The notes: a model not told the origin generated them from the letters alone. A stretch of DNA of 64,000 bases from a gamma proteobacterium SS-5 (GCA_009497875.2 CP032508.2:1116001-1180000); one strand, 5' to 3'. Numbered from the stretch's first letter, positions 16,741-26,124 are shown. Numbers and translations: made by a program.

Positions 16741-17556
16741 ATGGCAATGACAGTTAACACCAATTCATACTCCCTTAATGCACAGCGTAGCCTGGCACGT
16801 ACCCAGGGCGATCTGGCGACGTCAATGGAACGTCTGTCTTCGGGTTTGCGTATCAATCGGGCAAAGGATGATGCCGCCGGTCTGGCCGTGGCCCAGCGTA
16901 TGGAGGGTCAGGCCAGGGGTGCTGCGGTGGCGCAGCGGAATATCGGTGATGGCCTGTCCTATCTGCAGGTGGCCAACAGCGCCCTAAATGATATTGGCGA
17001 GAACCTGCAGCGTATGCGTGAGCTGGCGGTGCAGTCACAGAACGGCACCTACACCAGTGGTGACCGTGAGAAGATGGCGACGGAGTTCAATCAGTTGCGC
17101 CAGGAGATCTCCGGTGCCATCACCCGCGCCACCTTCAACGGGGTTGGCGTGGTCTCGGGCGGTGCCAAGCTGATCTATGTGGATGGCAATGGCAACAACA
17201 TCACCATCAGTGGTGGTGGCGGATCAACGACCCTTGGTATTGCCGCCACTGTCAGTATCAGTGGGGCGGATGGTACTGCTGCAACGAGTGCCCTGACCGC
17301 AGTCAGTGCCTCGTTGAATAACCTGGCAACCGCCCTGTCCAGCGTCGGTGCCTATCAGAGCCGTCTGGAAAAGGCCATGTCCAGCGCCATGGCCATCGAA
17401 GAGGCCCAGTGGTCCTCCCGTGGGCGCATCATGGATGCCGACTTCGCCAAGGAGACCTCGCGCATGACCAGCGCGCAGATCGTCCAGCAGGCCGGCGTTT
17501 CCGCCCTGGCGCAGGCAAACGGCATACCGCAGTTGGCACTTGGGCTTTTAGGCTAG
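16741..17556 (+). CDS. Flagellin 2 (short form)
   Basis: A 271-residue flagellin closely related to flagellin 1 in its D0/D1 parts (NTNSYSLNAQRSLARTQGDL, RLSSGLRINRAKDDAAGLA, RIMDADFAKETSRMTSAQIV) but different in the short central part, which is Gly/Ser/Thr rich (NNITISGGGGSTTLG, SGADGTAATSALTA). Like its paralogue it lacks D2/D3. Its own promoter, and the flaG-fliD-fliS-fliT genes downstream, suggest it is the flagellin made together with the cap and chaperones. Confidence 0.95.
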   Translation: MAMTVNTNSYSLNAQRSLARTQGDLATSMERLSSGLRINRAKDDAAGLAVAQRMEGQARGAAVAQRNIGDGLSYLQVANSALNDIGENLQRMRELAVQSQNGTYTSGDREKMATEFNQLRQEISGAITRATFNGVGVVSGGAKLIYVDGNGNNITISGGGGSTTLGIAATVSISGADGTAATSALTAVSASLNNLATALSSVGAYQSRLEKAMSSAMAIEEAQWSSRGRIMDADFAKETSRMTSAQIVQQAGVSALAQANGIPQLALGLLG

Positions 17557-17583
17557 ATGATATAGGCTATGCTACTAGCTGAG

Positions 17584-17609
17584 GGGTCCCAGCTTCAGGG
17601 CTGGGGCCC
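17584..17609 (+). terminator. Hairpin between flagellin 2 and flaG
   Basis: GGGTCCCAGC-TTCAGG-GCTGGGGCCC forms a 10-bp stem with one G-T pair. It is followed by GCAGCAATTTT, so it may be a leaky terminator that lowers flaG-fliD expression relative to flagellin. Confidence 0.5.
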
Positions 17610-17640
17610 GCAGCAATTTTCATAAGAGAGGTATAAGGCA

Positions 17641-18045
17641 ATGGCTATTACAAGTCTTTCACAGCAGCTACCGCCTGGAGGCGCGGTCTCTGTTGCCATG
17701 CAAAGGCCCGAAAGGGCTAACCTGGCCTCTACTGCCGATGCTGATCCCAGCAAGCTGGAGGCGCGGCGCGCGGAAAAGGCCGAGGAGCAGAAGGCCGCCG
17801 CGCTGGATGCATCCAAGCTGCGCGAGATGGTCGATCAATCCAATCAGACCCTGGATGCCAAGCACATGCGCCTGCAGTTCAGCGTGCATGAGGAGACCGG
17901 CTCTCAGGTGGTGCAGGTATTTGATCGGGATACGGACAAGCTGTTGCGTCAATATCCGCCTGAGGAATACCTGAGCGTGGCGGAACAGATTCAGGAGATG
18001 GGGCCGGAGGCGGCCATGGGTATGATGTTCAAGGTCGAGGCCTGA
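17641..18045 (+). CDS. flaG: FlaG family protein
   Basis: A 134-residue protein. A disordered N-terminal half precedes the FlaG domain (LDAKHMRLQFSVHEETGSQV, VQVFDRDTDKLLRQYPPEEYL). FlaG influences filament length in polarly flagellated bacteria. It sits between flagellin and fliD in the usual order, preceded by GAGAGG. Confidence 0.9.
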   Translation: MAITSLSQQLPPGGAVSVAMQRPERANLASTADADPSKLEARRAEKAEEQKAAALDASKLREMVDQSNQTLDAKHMRLQFSVHEETGSQVVQVFDRDTDKLLRQYPPEEYLSVAEQIQEMGPEAAMGMMFKVEA

Positions 18046-18079
18046 GGCCGGATTCAGGCCCACAGCTGGGGGTTATATC

Positions 18080-19414
18080 ATGGCTAGCATAGGTTCTTTG
18101 GGGGTAGGTACAGGTATTGACCTGAACTCGCTCCTGAGCCAACTGATGGAGATCGAACGCAGACCCCTGTATGCCCTGCAGGACAAGGAGAAGTCCATCC
18201 AGTCGCAGATCAGCGATTATGGCAGTCTGAAGAGTTCGGTCTCCAGTTTCCGAAGTTCCGTGGATCGGCTCAAATACGAGAGCGATTTCAACGCATTCAA
18301 GGCCTCATCCTCCGAAGATGGGGTCTTTTCGCCTTCCGTGAGTGGTGTCGCCACCGCCGGCAGCTACGATATCGAGGTCACCCAGCTGGCCAAGTCCCAC
18401 AAGCTAGCCTCACAGCGCTTCGCCGAGGATCAGACGCTTGCCTCGGGCAGCCTGACCCTGAGCGTTGGCGACAAGAGCATGAGCCTGACCGTGGATGAGA
18501 CCAACAACACCCTCGCCGGTCTGCGAGATGCCATCAACAAGAGCGAGGACAACCCCGGCGTGACCGCCACTATCATCAACGAGGGCGGCGGCAGCCGACT
18601 GATGCTTAGCTCCAATGAGACGGGGGCGGAAAACGCCATAGTGATCACCGACCAGGCCACGACCCTGGGGGGCATGTTTGACACAACCAATGACCTGGAT
18701 GGAGACGAGGGCAATAATGTCGATGGCCAGGCCGAGGTGGTCACCACAGCCCAGGACGCCCAGTTCAGCGTGGATTCCTTTCAGGTCACCAGCGCCAGCA
18801 ACAGCGTGGAAGACGTGGTCCAGGGCATCACCCTGAATCTGGCCACTGTAGGCAGCGCCAAGCTCACCGTGACCCAGGATCTGGATAAGTCAACCGATCT
18901 GGTGCAGGGCATGGTGGATGCCTACAACAAGATGCGTGACAAGATTGAGTCCTTGCAGGCCGGCAACCTCAAGGGGGATTCCACCCTGCGCCAGATCGAC
19001 AGCATGTTCATTACCGAAATGACCAAATCGGCCGATCTGAATGGGCTGCAGAACCTGTTTGAGGTGGGTGTGACGCGCACCAAGGAGGGGCGTCTGAGCT
19101 TTGATAAGGACGTGTACAAGACCGCCCTGGAAGAGAAGGGTGATCAGGTGGTCAGCCTGTTTACCGATGCGGAACAGGGCTTTGCCGAGCGCCTGTCGGG
19201 CGTGGCAAACGACATGCTCAGTTACGATGGCATGTTTGCCGTGCGCAACGAGGGGCTGGATAATCGGCTGCAGTACCTGAAGTCATCCCAGGAGCGCATG
19301 GAGAGGCGGTTGGAAGAGACGGAGGATCGCCTGGTGAAGAAATTCACCGCCCTGGATACCACCATGTCCCGCCTCAACTCCACCAGTTCCTACCTGAGCA
19401 GCCAGTTCTACTGA
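18080..19414 (+). CDS. fliD: Flagellar filament cap protein FliD
   Basis: A 444-residue HAP2 protein that caps the filament and helps flagellin monomers fold at the tip. The N-terminus GVGTGIDLNSLLSQLMEIER and the C-terminal coiled-coil LKSSQERMERRLEETEDRL are characteristic, and the TDLVQGMVDAYNKMRDKIES helix is present. Length is normal. It begins 34 bp after flaG. Confidence 0.95.
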   Translation: MASIGSLGVGTGIDLNSLLSQLMEIERRPLYALQDKEKSIQSQISDYGSLKSSVSSFRSSVDRLKYESDFNAFKASSSEDGVFSPSVSGVATAGSYDIEVTQLAKSHKLASQRFAEDQTLASGSLTLSVGDKSMSLTVDETNNTLAGLRDAINKSEDNPGVTATIINEGGGSRLMLSSNETGAENAIVITDQATTLGGMFDTTNDLDGDEGNNVDGQAEVVTTAQDAQFSVDSFQVTSASNSVEDVVQGITLNLATVGSAKLTVTQDLDKSTDLVQGMVDAYNKMRDKIESLQAGNLKGDSTLRQIDSMFITEMTKSADLNGLQNLFEVGVTRTKEGRLSFDKDVYKTALEEKGDQVVSLFTDAEQGFAERLSGVANDMLSYDGMFAVRNEGLDNRLQYLKSSQERMERRLEETEDRLVKKFTALDTTMSRLNSTSSYLSSQFY

Positions 19415-19431
19415 TCCCAGGCTAACTATTT

Positions 19432-19460
19432 GCCCCTCACCCCGAGGGGCTTGATGGTTT
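19432..19460 (+). terminator. Possible terminator after fliD
   Basis: GCCCCTC-ACCCC-GAGGGGC gives a perfect 7-bp stem 17 bp past the fliD stop, followed by TTGATGGTTT, which is only moderately T-rich. Confidence 0.45.
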
Positions 19461-19619
19461 GAGCCGTTTTGCCCCCATAAGGCAGGCCCTGTCGCCCAGG
19501 TTCCGGACGGACGGCAACCAGTGCTTCTCCACTTTCCCTCCAATGAGGTAAGATGCTGCCCTGGCCGGGGCCAGATGGTGCTGCCCCGGTGGTTTGCTGT
19601 TCGCTAGTCGGAGTCTTCA

Positions 19620-20063
19620 ATGGTCAGTTACGGTAACAAGCGATCCCCCCTTGCCAAGTATCGCCAGGCCGATGCCAGCGAGGCCAACTATGCCACGCCT
19701 CATCGTTTGGTGCAGATGCTGATGGAAGGGGCGCTGGACAAGATCGCCATTGCCCGCGGTGCCCTGGATAGAAAGGACCTACAGTCCAAGCATGACCACA
19801 TCCACTGGGCCATCGCCATCATCGATGGCCTACGCTCGGGGCTGGACTTTGATCGGGGCGGCGAGGTGGCGGCCAATCTGGACTCCCTCTACGGCTACAT
19901 GAGGCGCAGGCTGAACGAGGCCAACGCCACGGCAAACCCAGAGGCCCTCGACGAGGTCACATCCCTGCTCAAGGAGATCAAGGACGCCTGGGATGCCATG
20001 CCCGAACAGGTACGCATGGCCAAGTCCACGGCGGAAATCGAGGCCATGGCAGTCCGGCAGTAA
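19620..20063 (+). CDS. fliS: Flagellin export chaperone FliS
   Basis: A 147-residue helical-bundle chaperone that binds the C-terminus of flagellin before export. It shows EANYATPHRLVQMLMEGALD and the KIAIARGALDRKDLQSKHDH helix, then SLYGYMRRRLNEANA, all family hallmarks. The stop overlaps the start of the fliT-like gene (TAATG). Confidence 0.93.
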   Translation: MVSYGNKRSPLAKYRQADASEANYATPHRLVQMLMEGALDKIAIARGALDRKDLQSKHDHIHWAIAIIDGLRSGLDFDRGGEVAANLDSLYGYMRRRLNEANATANPEALDEVTSLLKEIKDAWDAMPEQVRMAKSTAEIEAMAVRQ

Positions 20064-20374
20064 TGGCATTCTCAAGAGAGGCATTGCAGCAGGCCCTGGA
20101 GCTGAGCCAGGAGATCCAGACACTGGCCGAGGCGGAAGACTGGCAGCAACTGGCGGAGCGGGATGAACGGCGTATGCAATTGCTCAGGTCCTGCCTGGAC
20201 CAGGGCATACCCGAGGCGGAGCAGGGCTTTGCCCGCGCAATCCTGCAACAGATCCAAGGCCTCAATGATGCCCTGCGTACACGGCTGGACAAAGAGCGAA
20301 ACGAGGTGCAGGAGGCCCTCAAGCTGCTGCAAAAACGCAAGGAGGCCTCATCCGCCTACGACCGCTGTCCCTGA
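20063..20374 (+). CDS. FliT-like flagellar chaperone
   Basis: A 103-residue, all-helical, charged protein translationally coupled to fliS by one base. The EDWQQLAERDERRMQLL segment matches the W-x-x-L-x-x-x-E-x-x-R pattern of FliT, the FliD chaperone. Family assignment rests on this and on gene order. Confidence 0.7.
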   Translation: MAFSREALQQALELSQEIQTLAEAEDWQQLAERDERRMQLLRSCLDQGIPEAEQGFARAILQQIQGLNDALRTRLDKERNEVQEALKLLQKRKEASSAYDRCP

Positions 20375-20384
20375 CCAGGGGCTC

Positions 20385-21194
20385 CTAGACCCGCAACACA
20401 AACTCCAACACAAACTTGCTGCCGAAATAGGCCAGCGCCAAGAGCACGAAGCCGCTCAGGGCCCAGCGGATGGCGGTGCGGCCGCGCCAGCCGAACTGAA
20501 AGCGACCCCACAGCAGGGTGGCGAACACCAGCCAGGAGATCAGCGAGAGTATGGTCTTGTGCACAATGTGCTGGGCCAGCATGTCCTCCAGATAGACAAA
20601 GCCGCTGATCAGCGCCAGGCTGAGCAGGAAGAAGCCGACGCCAATCATCTCGAACAGCAGGGTCTCCATGGTCTGTAGCGGCGGCAGGGCGCGAATAAAG
20701 CCGCCGGGGTGGCGGTTATGCAGGTGTTGCTCCTGCACCGCCAGCAGCAGGGCCTGTACTGCGGCCAGCATCAGCAGGCTATAGGCCACCAGGGAGAGCA
20801 GTATGTGCGCGTTCAGCCCGGGCTGGCTGGCACCGCCAAGCAGTTTCAGATCGGGAAAGCGCAGGGCCAGAATCACCGTGATGCCGGCCATGGGCATCAG
20901 CAGTATGCCCAGATTCTCCACCGGCTTGGTCAGGGCCGAGATCATCAGCAGGGCCACCACGGTCCAGCCCACCAGGGCCCCGACGCTGAAAAAGCCCAGG
21001 TTGAAGCCCACCGGGGTAACCAGTTCCTGATACAGTGAAAACAGGTGCAGCAGCAAGGCAGCGTAGCCTGGCAGCAGTGCCAGGGCGCGCGGCGGCGCAT
21101 AGGGCTGGTCCGGGCGCAGCAGGCGCAGGCCAATGAGCGCCCCGCCGGTGAAGTAGCAGGCAACGGCGGCAAGGGCAAGAAGCTGGGTGTGCAT
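20385..21194 (-). CDS. CcsA/YpjD-like cytochrome c assembly membrane protein
   Basis: A 269-residue protein with about eight membrane helices of the CcmC/CcsA (HemX-like) family. It has paired histidines in loops near LNAHILLSLVAYSLLML and AQHIVHKTILSLISWLVF, which suit heme handling, and the LWGRFQFGWRGR ending common to the YpjD branch. In gammaproteobacteria this gene is usually found beside ffh, as here (divergent, 116 bp apart). Its exact substrate is uncertain; a heme-delivery role is inferred from the family. Confidence 0.8.
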   Translation of the reverse strand: MHTQLLALAAVACYFTGGALIGLRLLRPDQPYAPPRALALLPGYAALLLHLFSLYQELVTPVGFNLGFFSVGALVGWTVVALLMISALTKPVENLGILLMPMAGITVILALRFPDLKLLGGASQPGLNAHILLSLVAYSLLMLAAVQALLLAVQEQHLHNRHPGGFIRALPPLQTMETLLFEMIGVGFFLLSLALISGFVYLEDMLAQHIVHKTILSLISWLVFATLLWGRFQFGWRGRTAIRWALSGFVLLALAYFGSKFVLEFVLRV

Positions 21195-21310
21195 GGATTC
21201 AGGTCCTGTATCAGAGCCCTATAATCTACCGCGAATGGCCCAGAACTTCAGCCCTTGCGGCCATTTTTGCTAGACTTCGCCCCTCTGTCGCCAACTAAAG
21301 CGGTTTAAGC

Positions 21311-22684
21311 ATGTTTGATAACCTATCTGAACGCCTCAACAAGGTCGTCGCCACCCTGCGTGGTCAGGCCCGTCTCACCGAGGACAACATCAAGGACGCC
21401 CTGCGCGAGGTGCGCATGGCCCTGCTGGAGGCCGATGTGGCCCTGCCGGTGGTCAAGGAATTCATCGAGCGGGTGCGCGCCAAGGCGGTGGGCGAGGAGG
21501 TGCTGCAAAGCCTGACCCCAGGGCAGATGCTGATCAAGGTGGTCAACGACGAGCTGACCGCCCTCATGGGCGAGACCAACGAGGCCCTGGACCTGAGCGC
21601 CCAGCCGCCGGCCGTGGTGCTCATGGCCGGCCTGCAGGGGGCGGGCAAGACCACCAGCGCGGCCAAGCTGGCCAAGCGTCTGATGGAGGTGGACAAAAAG
21701 AAGGTAATGCTGGTCAGCTGCGACGTCTATCGCCCCGCCGCCATCCACCAGTTGCAGATCCTGAGCCAGGAGATCGGTGCCGAATTCTTTCCAAGCGCCA
21801 CGGATCAGCAGCCCATCGCCATCGGCCGCAGCGCCCTGGCGGAGGCGCGGCGCCGCTTCATGGACGTGCTGATCGTGGATACCGCCGGTCGTCAGCATAT
21901 CGATGCACAGATGATGGCGGAGATCAAGGCCCTGCATGCCGATCTCAGGCCGGTGGAGACCCTGTTCGTGGTGGACGCCATGACCGGCCAGGATGCCGCC
22001 GTCACCGCCAAGGCCTTCGGCGATGCCCTGCCCCTGACCGGGGTGGTGTTGACCAAGGCCGATGGCGATGCCCGTGGCGGTGCCGCCCTGTCGGTGCGCC
22101 AGGTCACCGGTCGGCCGATCAAGTTCATCGGCGTCGGTGAGAAAACCTCGGCGCTGGAGGCCTTCCACCCGGACCGCATCGCCTCGCGCATCCTCGGCAT
22201 GGGCGATGTGCTCAGCCTGATCGAAGAGGTAGAGCAGAAGGTCGATCAAAAGCAGGCGCAAAGGCTGGCAAAGAAGCTGGTCAAGGGCAAGGGCTTTGAT
22301 CTGGAGGACCTGCGTGACCAGCTTGGGCAGATGCTGGGCATGGGCGGCATGTCCGGTCTGCTGGACAAGATGCCGGGCATGGGCGATATCCCCGATGCGG
22401 TGAAGAATCAGCTGAACGACCGCGAGGTGCGCTGGCAGATCGCCATCATCAACTCCATGACGCCGCAGGAGCGCCGGTTTCCCGACGTGATCAAGGGTGC
22501 GCGCAAGAAGCGTATCGCGGCCGGCTCCGGCTTGCAGGTACAGGACGTGAACAAGCTGCTCAAGCAGCACAAGCAGATGCAAAAGGTGATGAAGAAGCTC
22601 AAGGGCGGCGGCATGGAGAAGATGATGCGCGCCATGGGCGGCAAGCTGCCCGGCGGGCTGCCCCCGGGTGGGTTGCCGTTTTAG
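21311..22684 (+). CDS. ffh: Signal recognition particle protein Ffh
   Basis: The 457-residue GTPase subunit of the signal recognition particle, which targets nascent membrane proteins to FtsY and SecYEG. The N domain is followed by G1 GLQGAGKTTSAAKLAKRL, then DTAGRQ, TKADGDARGGAAL and the VGEKTSALEAFHPDRIASRI closing loop. The methionine-rich M domain (QMLGMGGMSGLLDKMPGMGD, KQMQKVMKKLKGGGMEKMM) binds 4.5S RNA and signal peptides. Length is standard. Confidence 0.97.
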   Translation: MFDNLSERLNKVVATLRGQARLTEDNIKDALREVRMALLEADVALPVVKEFIERVRAKAVGEEVLQSLTPGQMLIKVVNDELTALMGETNEALDLSAQPPAVVLMAGLQGAGKTTSAAKLAKRLMEVDKKKVMLVSCDVYRPAAIHQLQILSQEIGAEFFPSATDQQPIAIGRSALAEARRRFMDVLIVDTAGRQHIDAQMMAEIKALHADLRPVETLFVVDAMTGQDAAVTAKAFGDALPLTGVVLTKADGDARGGAALSVRQVTGRPIKFIGVGEKTSALEAFHPDRIASRILGMGDVLSLIEEVEQKVDQKQAQRLAKKLVKGKGFDLEDLRDQLGQMLGMGGMSGLLDKMPGMGDIPDAVKNQLNDREVRWQIAIINSMTPQERRFPDVIKGARKKRIAAGSGLQVQDVNKLLKQHKQMQKVMKKLKGGGMEKMMRAMGGKLPGGLPPGGLPF

Positions 22685-22762
22685 GCCCCAGCTACCGTAA
22701 AGCGCTCTGAGAGGCTGTCAGCCCTCATGTCTTAAATCCGGTTGAGCCGGGGAGGTGATCAG

Positions 22763-23329
22763 ATGAACAACACCGCAGAACAGCTGGGCTTTGGCCCGCA
22801 GGATTATTTGGCCTGGGAGGCGGAGCAGGCGGTCAAGCACGAATACCTGCGTGGTGAAGTATTTGCCATGACCGGGGTCAGTATTGCCCATAACAAGGTA
22901 AATCTGAATCTCGCACTGTCACTAAAGCAGAGGCTTCGAGGCGGCCCCTGTCAGGTCCTGATGGCAGAGGTCAAGTTACAGGTGGAGGCGGCAGATGCCT
23001 TCTTTTATCCCGACTTGATGGTGACCTGTGGTGCTGAGGCGAAGCAAGACAGTCACACGGTCAGTAAGGCCCTGCTGGTGGCGGAAATCCTCTCTCCCAG
23101 CACCGAGGCCTACAATCGTGGCGAGAAGTTTGCCTGCTACCGCAAGCTGCCCAGCCTGCAGGAATATCTGCTGATTGACCCCGATCGCCTCAGCGTCGAG
23201 CTATTTCGCCGTGACGCCAGTAACCACTGGGTGCTCTACACCTTCGCCCTGGAAGATCAGCTGGAACTGGCCAGCCTGGATCTGCTCATCCCGCTGAGCG
23301 AGCTGTTTGAGGACCTGCTGCCTGGCTGA
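22763..23329 (+). CDS. Uma2 family (DUF820) putative endonuclease
   Basis: A 188-residue restriction-endonuclease-fold protein. The sequence runs DYLAWEAEQAVKHEYLRGEV, MTGVSIAHNKVNLNLA, a DAFFYPDLMVTC strand (the D of the PD-(D/E)xK core), VAEILSPSTEAYNRGEKFA and YLLIDPDRLSVELFRR. Uma2 genes are scattered and mobile in many genomes and their role is unsettled. The start is the ATG behind GGGGAGGTGATC, not the TTG 21 bp earlier. Confidence 0.88.
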   Translation: MNNTAEQLGFGPQDYLAWEAEQAVKHEYLRGEVFAMTGVSIAHNKVNLNLALSLKQRLRGGPCQVLMAEVKLQVEAADAFFYPDLMVTCGAEAKQDSHTVSKALLVAEILSPSTEAYNRGEKFACYRKLPSLQEYLLIDPDRLSVELFRRDASNHWVLYTFALEDQLELASLDLLIPLSELFEDLLPG

Positions 23330-23369
23330 CCACCGAGCGGGAGCGCGGGCCGCTGGCCTGCCAATCGTC

Positions 23370-24371
23370 TCAGCTGGTCAGGGGTTTGTAGCTGTTCAGC
23401 ACCTTGATGTAGTTGGCGCGGGCGAACTCGCTGGGGTCGGACACCGTCAGTTGGCTGACCCGGCCGCGCACATCGGCCAGGGAGTCAAACCCCTTGGCCT
23501 CCATCCACTCCAACAGGCCGCGCTGGATCAGCCCGATCTGCTGCGGGCCATGCTCCAGCAGGGTCGAGCACAGGTGCACCACATCGGCCCCGGCGAGCAG
23601 CAGCTTGATCGCATCCTCGGCCCGGTGTATCCCGCCGGTGGCGCTCAGTGACAGCCCGGTGCGGCCGTAGAGTATGCCGATCCAGCGCATGGCCAGCAGG
23701 GCCTCCTGGGGGCTGGACAGGTGCAAGCCGGGGGCCAGGCGCAGGGTCTGGATGTCGATGTCGGGCTGATAGAAGCGATTGAACAGGCTGATGCCAGAGG
23801 CACCGGCCTGCTCCAGGCTGGCGGCCAGGTGGGCCGGTGAGCTGAAAAAAGGGCCCAGCTTCATGTTGATCGGCAGCTGGATCTCCGCCGCAAGCTGCTG
23901 CAATACCTCGATGTAACGCCGCTCCACCTGGTTGCCGGACTCCTGCATGTCGGCGGCGATGTGGTAGATATTCAGCTCCAGGGCATCGGCACCGGCCTCG
24001 GCCAGCTCCCGGGCATGTTTTATCCAGCCACCGGGGGTGACGCCATTGAGGCTGGCGATGATGGGTATGCCCAGATGGCTCTTCAGCGCCGCCAGCTGTT
24101 CCAGATAACGATCCAGCTCGCTGGGAAACTGCGCCGGCTGGGGCAGATAGCCCTGGGCCTCGCTGTGGCCGCTGTCCTGCTGGTGGAGGAATTCGGCCAT
24201 TTCCGCATCAAAGGCGCTGACCACCTCCTCGTACAGGGAGTGCATGACGAGGGCGGCGGCACCGGCATCCTCCAGGGCCTTGGCCGAGTCCAGGCTCTTG
24301 CTCAGGGGCGATGAAGAAGGGACAAAGGGATTGCTCAGGGTCAGTCCCAGCCATTCGGTGGTCAGGTCCAT
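23370..24371 (-). CDS. Dihydroorotate dehydrogenase-like flavoprotein
   Basis: A 333-residue TIM-barrel protein of the DHOD-like family. It has LTLSNPFVPSSSPLSKS, PIIASLNGVTPGGWI, ALELNIYHIAAD, the lysine-bearing strand INMKLGPFFSS and the FMN-phosphate loop SATGGIHRAEDAIKLLLAGA. Relatives annotated as dihydroorotate dehydrogenase-like often sit with pyruvate:ferredoxin oxidoreductase and are not true PyrD enzymes. No such partner is visible here, so the substrate is uncertain. Confidence 0.8.
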   Translation of the reverse strand: MDLTTEWLGLTLSNPFVPSSSPLSKSLDSAKALEDAGAAALVMHSLYEEVVSAFDAEMAEFLHQQDSGHSEAQGYLPQPAQFPSELDRYLEQLAALKSHLGIPIIASLNGVTPGGWIKHARELAEAGADALELNIYHIAADMQESGNQVERRYIEVLQQLAAEIQLPINMKLGPFFSSPAHLAASLEQAGASGISLFNRFYQPDIDIQTLRLAPGLHLSSPQEALLAMRWIGILYGRTGLSLSATGGIHRAEDAIKLLLAGADVVHLCSTLLEHGPQQIGLIQRGLLEWMEAKGFDSLADVRGRVSQLTVSDPSEFARANYIKVLNSYKPLTS

Positions 24372-24467
24372 AGGGGGCTCCGTATCGAGGGTTGGCGGTT
24401 AGTGTATCAGTTAGCAAGGATTATGTGGCGAGCCAGGCCGGCACCTTAAAGTACTTTTCAACGGCTT

Positions 24468-24632
24468 CGGGACTCGGGACTGGGAACTCGGGATTCGGGA
24501 TTCGGGACTCGGGACTCGGGACTCGGAAAAGAGCAACTGCGCTGCAGGCTCCTAGGCTTTGAGTCTGATGGATTACGGTGAAACATCCATGGCAACTCAC
24601 GAGTCCCGAGTCCCCGGTCCCGAGTCCCGTCA
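24468..24632. repeat. GGGACTCG tandem array with inverted partner
   Basis: The left arm (24468-24528) is a near-perfect array of GGGACTC / GGGATTC units; the right arm (24598-24632) is its complement (GAGTCCCGAGTCCC). A 69-bp spacer separates them. The array fills the gap between argA and the DHOD-like gene and would fold into a long hairpin. Its units resemble the C/G-rich arms of the 15.4 kb repeats. Confidence 0.75.
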
Positions 24633-24636
24633 ATTT

Positions 24637-25956
24637 TCACAACGGCTTGCGGAACAGCTTTGAATTGCGCTGGAAGTTGTACAGCCGCTGCCGCTCCCTG
24701 GGCAGGTCGTCCAGGGAGACGCCGGTGAAGCCGCGTTCCTGGAACCAGTGGGCGGTCTGGGTGGTGAGCACGAACAGGCTGCGCAGGCCCTGGTTGCGGG
24801 CTATGGCCTCCATGTTCTGCAACAGCGCGTCGCCTCGTCCGGCATCGCGGTAGTCGGGGTGTACGGCAACGCAGGCCAGCTCCGCCGTGTGTTCCTCCGG
24901 GTAGGGGTAGAGGGCGGCGCAGGCGATGATGGCCTCGTCGCGCAGCATCAGCACAAAGCGGTCGATCTCCGTCTCCAGCAGCTCGCGGGAGCGCTTTACC
25001 AGCACCCCGGCCTGCTCCAGGGGTTCAAGCAGGTTGAGGATGCCGCCGACATCGTCGATGCGCGCCGTGCGGAGGGTCTCGAAGGCCGAGGCGGTGATGA
25101 TGGTGCCCACCCCCTCGCGGGTGAACAGCTCCTGAAGCAGCACACCGTTCTGGCCTCGCTGGAGCAGATGCACCCGCTTGATGCCACGGCGGCAGGCATC
25201 GCTAGCGGCAAAGATCTGCTGATAGCATTCCTCTGATATCTCATCGATGCGTTTTACCAGCAGCTCATCCGCCTCTATGGGCAGCAGGTGGGTGATGGTC
25301 GCGCCCCCCTCATCGCGCAGGCTGTCCTCCTCTTGCAGATAAATCAGCTTGTCGGCGTGCAGTTCCAGGGCGATGGCGGCGGCCAGATCGGGCGCGGCCA
25401 GGTTGAACACCTCGCCGGTGGGCGAGTAGCCCAGGGGCGGGATCAGGGCGATGGCACCCTCCGCCAGTACCTTGCGCAGGGCCGCGCCATCCACCTTGCG
25501 CACCTGGCCGGTGTGGCAAAAGTCCACCCCATCGCGTACCCCCAGGGGCTGGGCGGTGACGAAGTTGCCGGAGGCGGCGCGGATGCGGATGCCGGCCATG
25601 GGGGTATTGGCCAGGCCGGTGGATAGCTGCGCCTCGATCTCGACGCGGACAAAACCGGCCGCTTCCTTGACGCAGGTCAGGGCGTGCTCGTCGGTAATGC
25701 GCAGGCCGTTGTGGATGCGCATCTGCGCCCCGCGCAGGCGCAGGCGCTCCTCGATCTGCGGCCGCGCCCCGTGCACCAGCACCAGCCGCACCCCCAGCCC
25801 CTGCAGCAGGGCGATGTCGTGAATCAGGTGGGAGAAGGATTCTCGTTGCTCCAGCGCCTCACCGCCAAAGCAGACAACAAAGGTCTTGTCCCGGTGGGCA
25901 TGGATATAGGGCGTGGAGTGGCGAAACCAGTCGAGAAAACGATTGTCTTTGAGCAT
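24637..25956 (-). CDS. argA: N-acetylglutamate synthase
   Basis: First enzyme of arginine synthesis, acetylating glutamate with acetyl-CoA. The 439 residues comprise an amino-acid-kinase domain (DKTFVVCFGGEALEQ, VLVHGARPQIEERL, SPTGEVFNLAAPDLAAAIAL), which here binds arginine for feedback control, and a C-terminal GNAT domain (ELACVAVHPDYRDAGRGDAL, LTTQTAHWFQERGF). This two-domain layout is the gammaproteobacterial ArgA type. argE lies 168 bp upstream on the same strand. Confidence 0.95.
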   Translation of the reverse strand: MLKDNRFLDWFRHSTPYIHAHRDKTFVVCFGGEALEQRESFSHLIHDIALLQGLGVRLVLVHGARPQIEERLRLRGAQMRIHNGLRITDEHALTCVKEAAGFVRVEIEAQLSTGLANTPMAGIRIRAASGNFVTAQPLGVRDGVDFCHTGQVRKVDGAALRKVLAEGAIALIPPLGYSPTGEVFNLAAPDLAAAIALELHADKLIYLQEEDSLRDEGGATITHLLPIEADELLVKRIDEISEECYQQIFAASDACRRGIKRVHLLQRGQNGVLLQELFTREGVGTIITASAFETLRTARIDDVGGILNLLEPLEQAGVLVKRSRELLETEIDRFVLMLRDEAIIACAALYPYPEEHTAELACVAVHPDYRDAGRGDALLQNMEAIARNQGLRSLFVLTTQTAHWFQERGFTGVSLDDLPRERQRLYNFQRNSKLFRKPL

Positions 25957-25977
25957 GGATGGGGTCTTGGTTTAACC

Positions 25978-26001
25978 AAAAAAGGGCATTTAGCCACAGA
26001 G
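25978..26001. repeat. Dispersed repeat, AAAGGGCATTT-GCCAC-GAG type (copy 2)
   Basis: AAAGGGCATTTAGCCACAGAG matches copy 1 at 6524 with two changes. It lies between argE and argA. Confidence 0.5.
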
Positions 26002-26124
26002 CACATCGAGAAAGATAAATCGGTCAGAAAGCGAATATTCAATACCTTGTGGTGAGCCTGAGACACATGGGTAATCAGGGCCCTTTTTGCTGGGAGCAAA
26101 GCCTAGCATTCCCTGTGCCTCATG

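Noticed and set aside
23370-24371. True PyrD (dihydroorotate dehydrogenase)
   Set aside because: The sequence fits the DHOD-like branch; signature segments of PyrD class 1 or 2 substrate sites are not evident, so no pyrD symbol is given.
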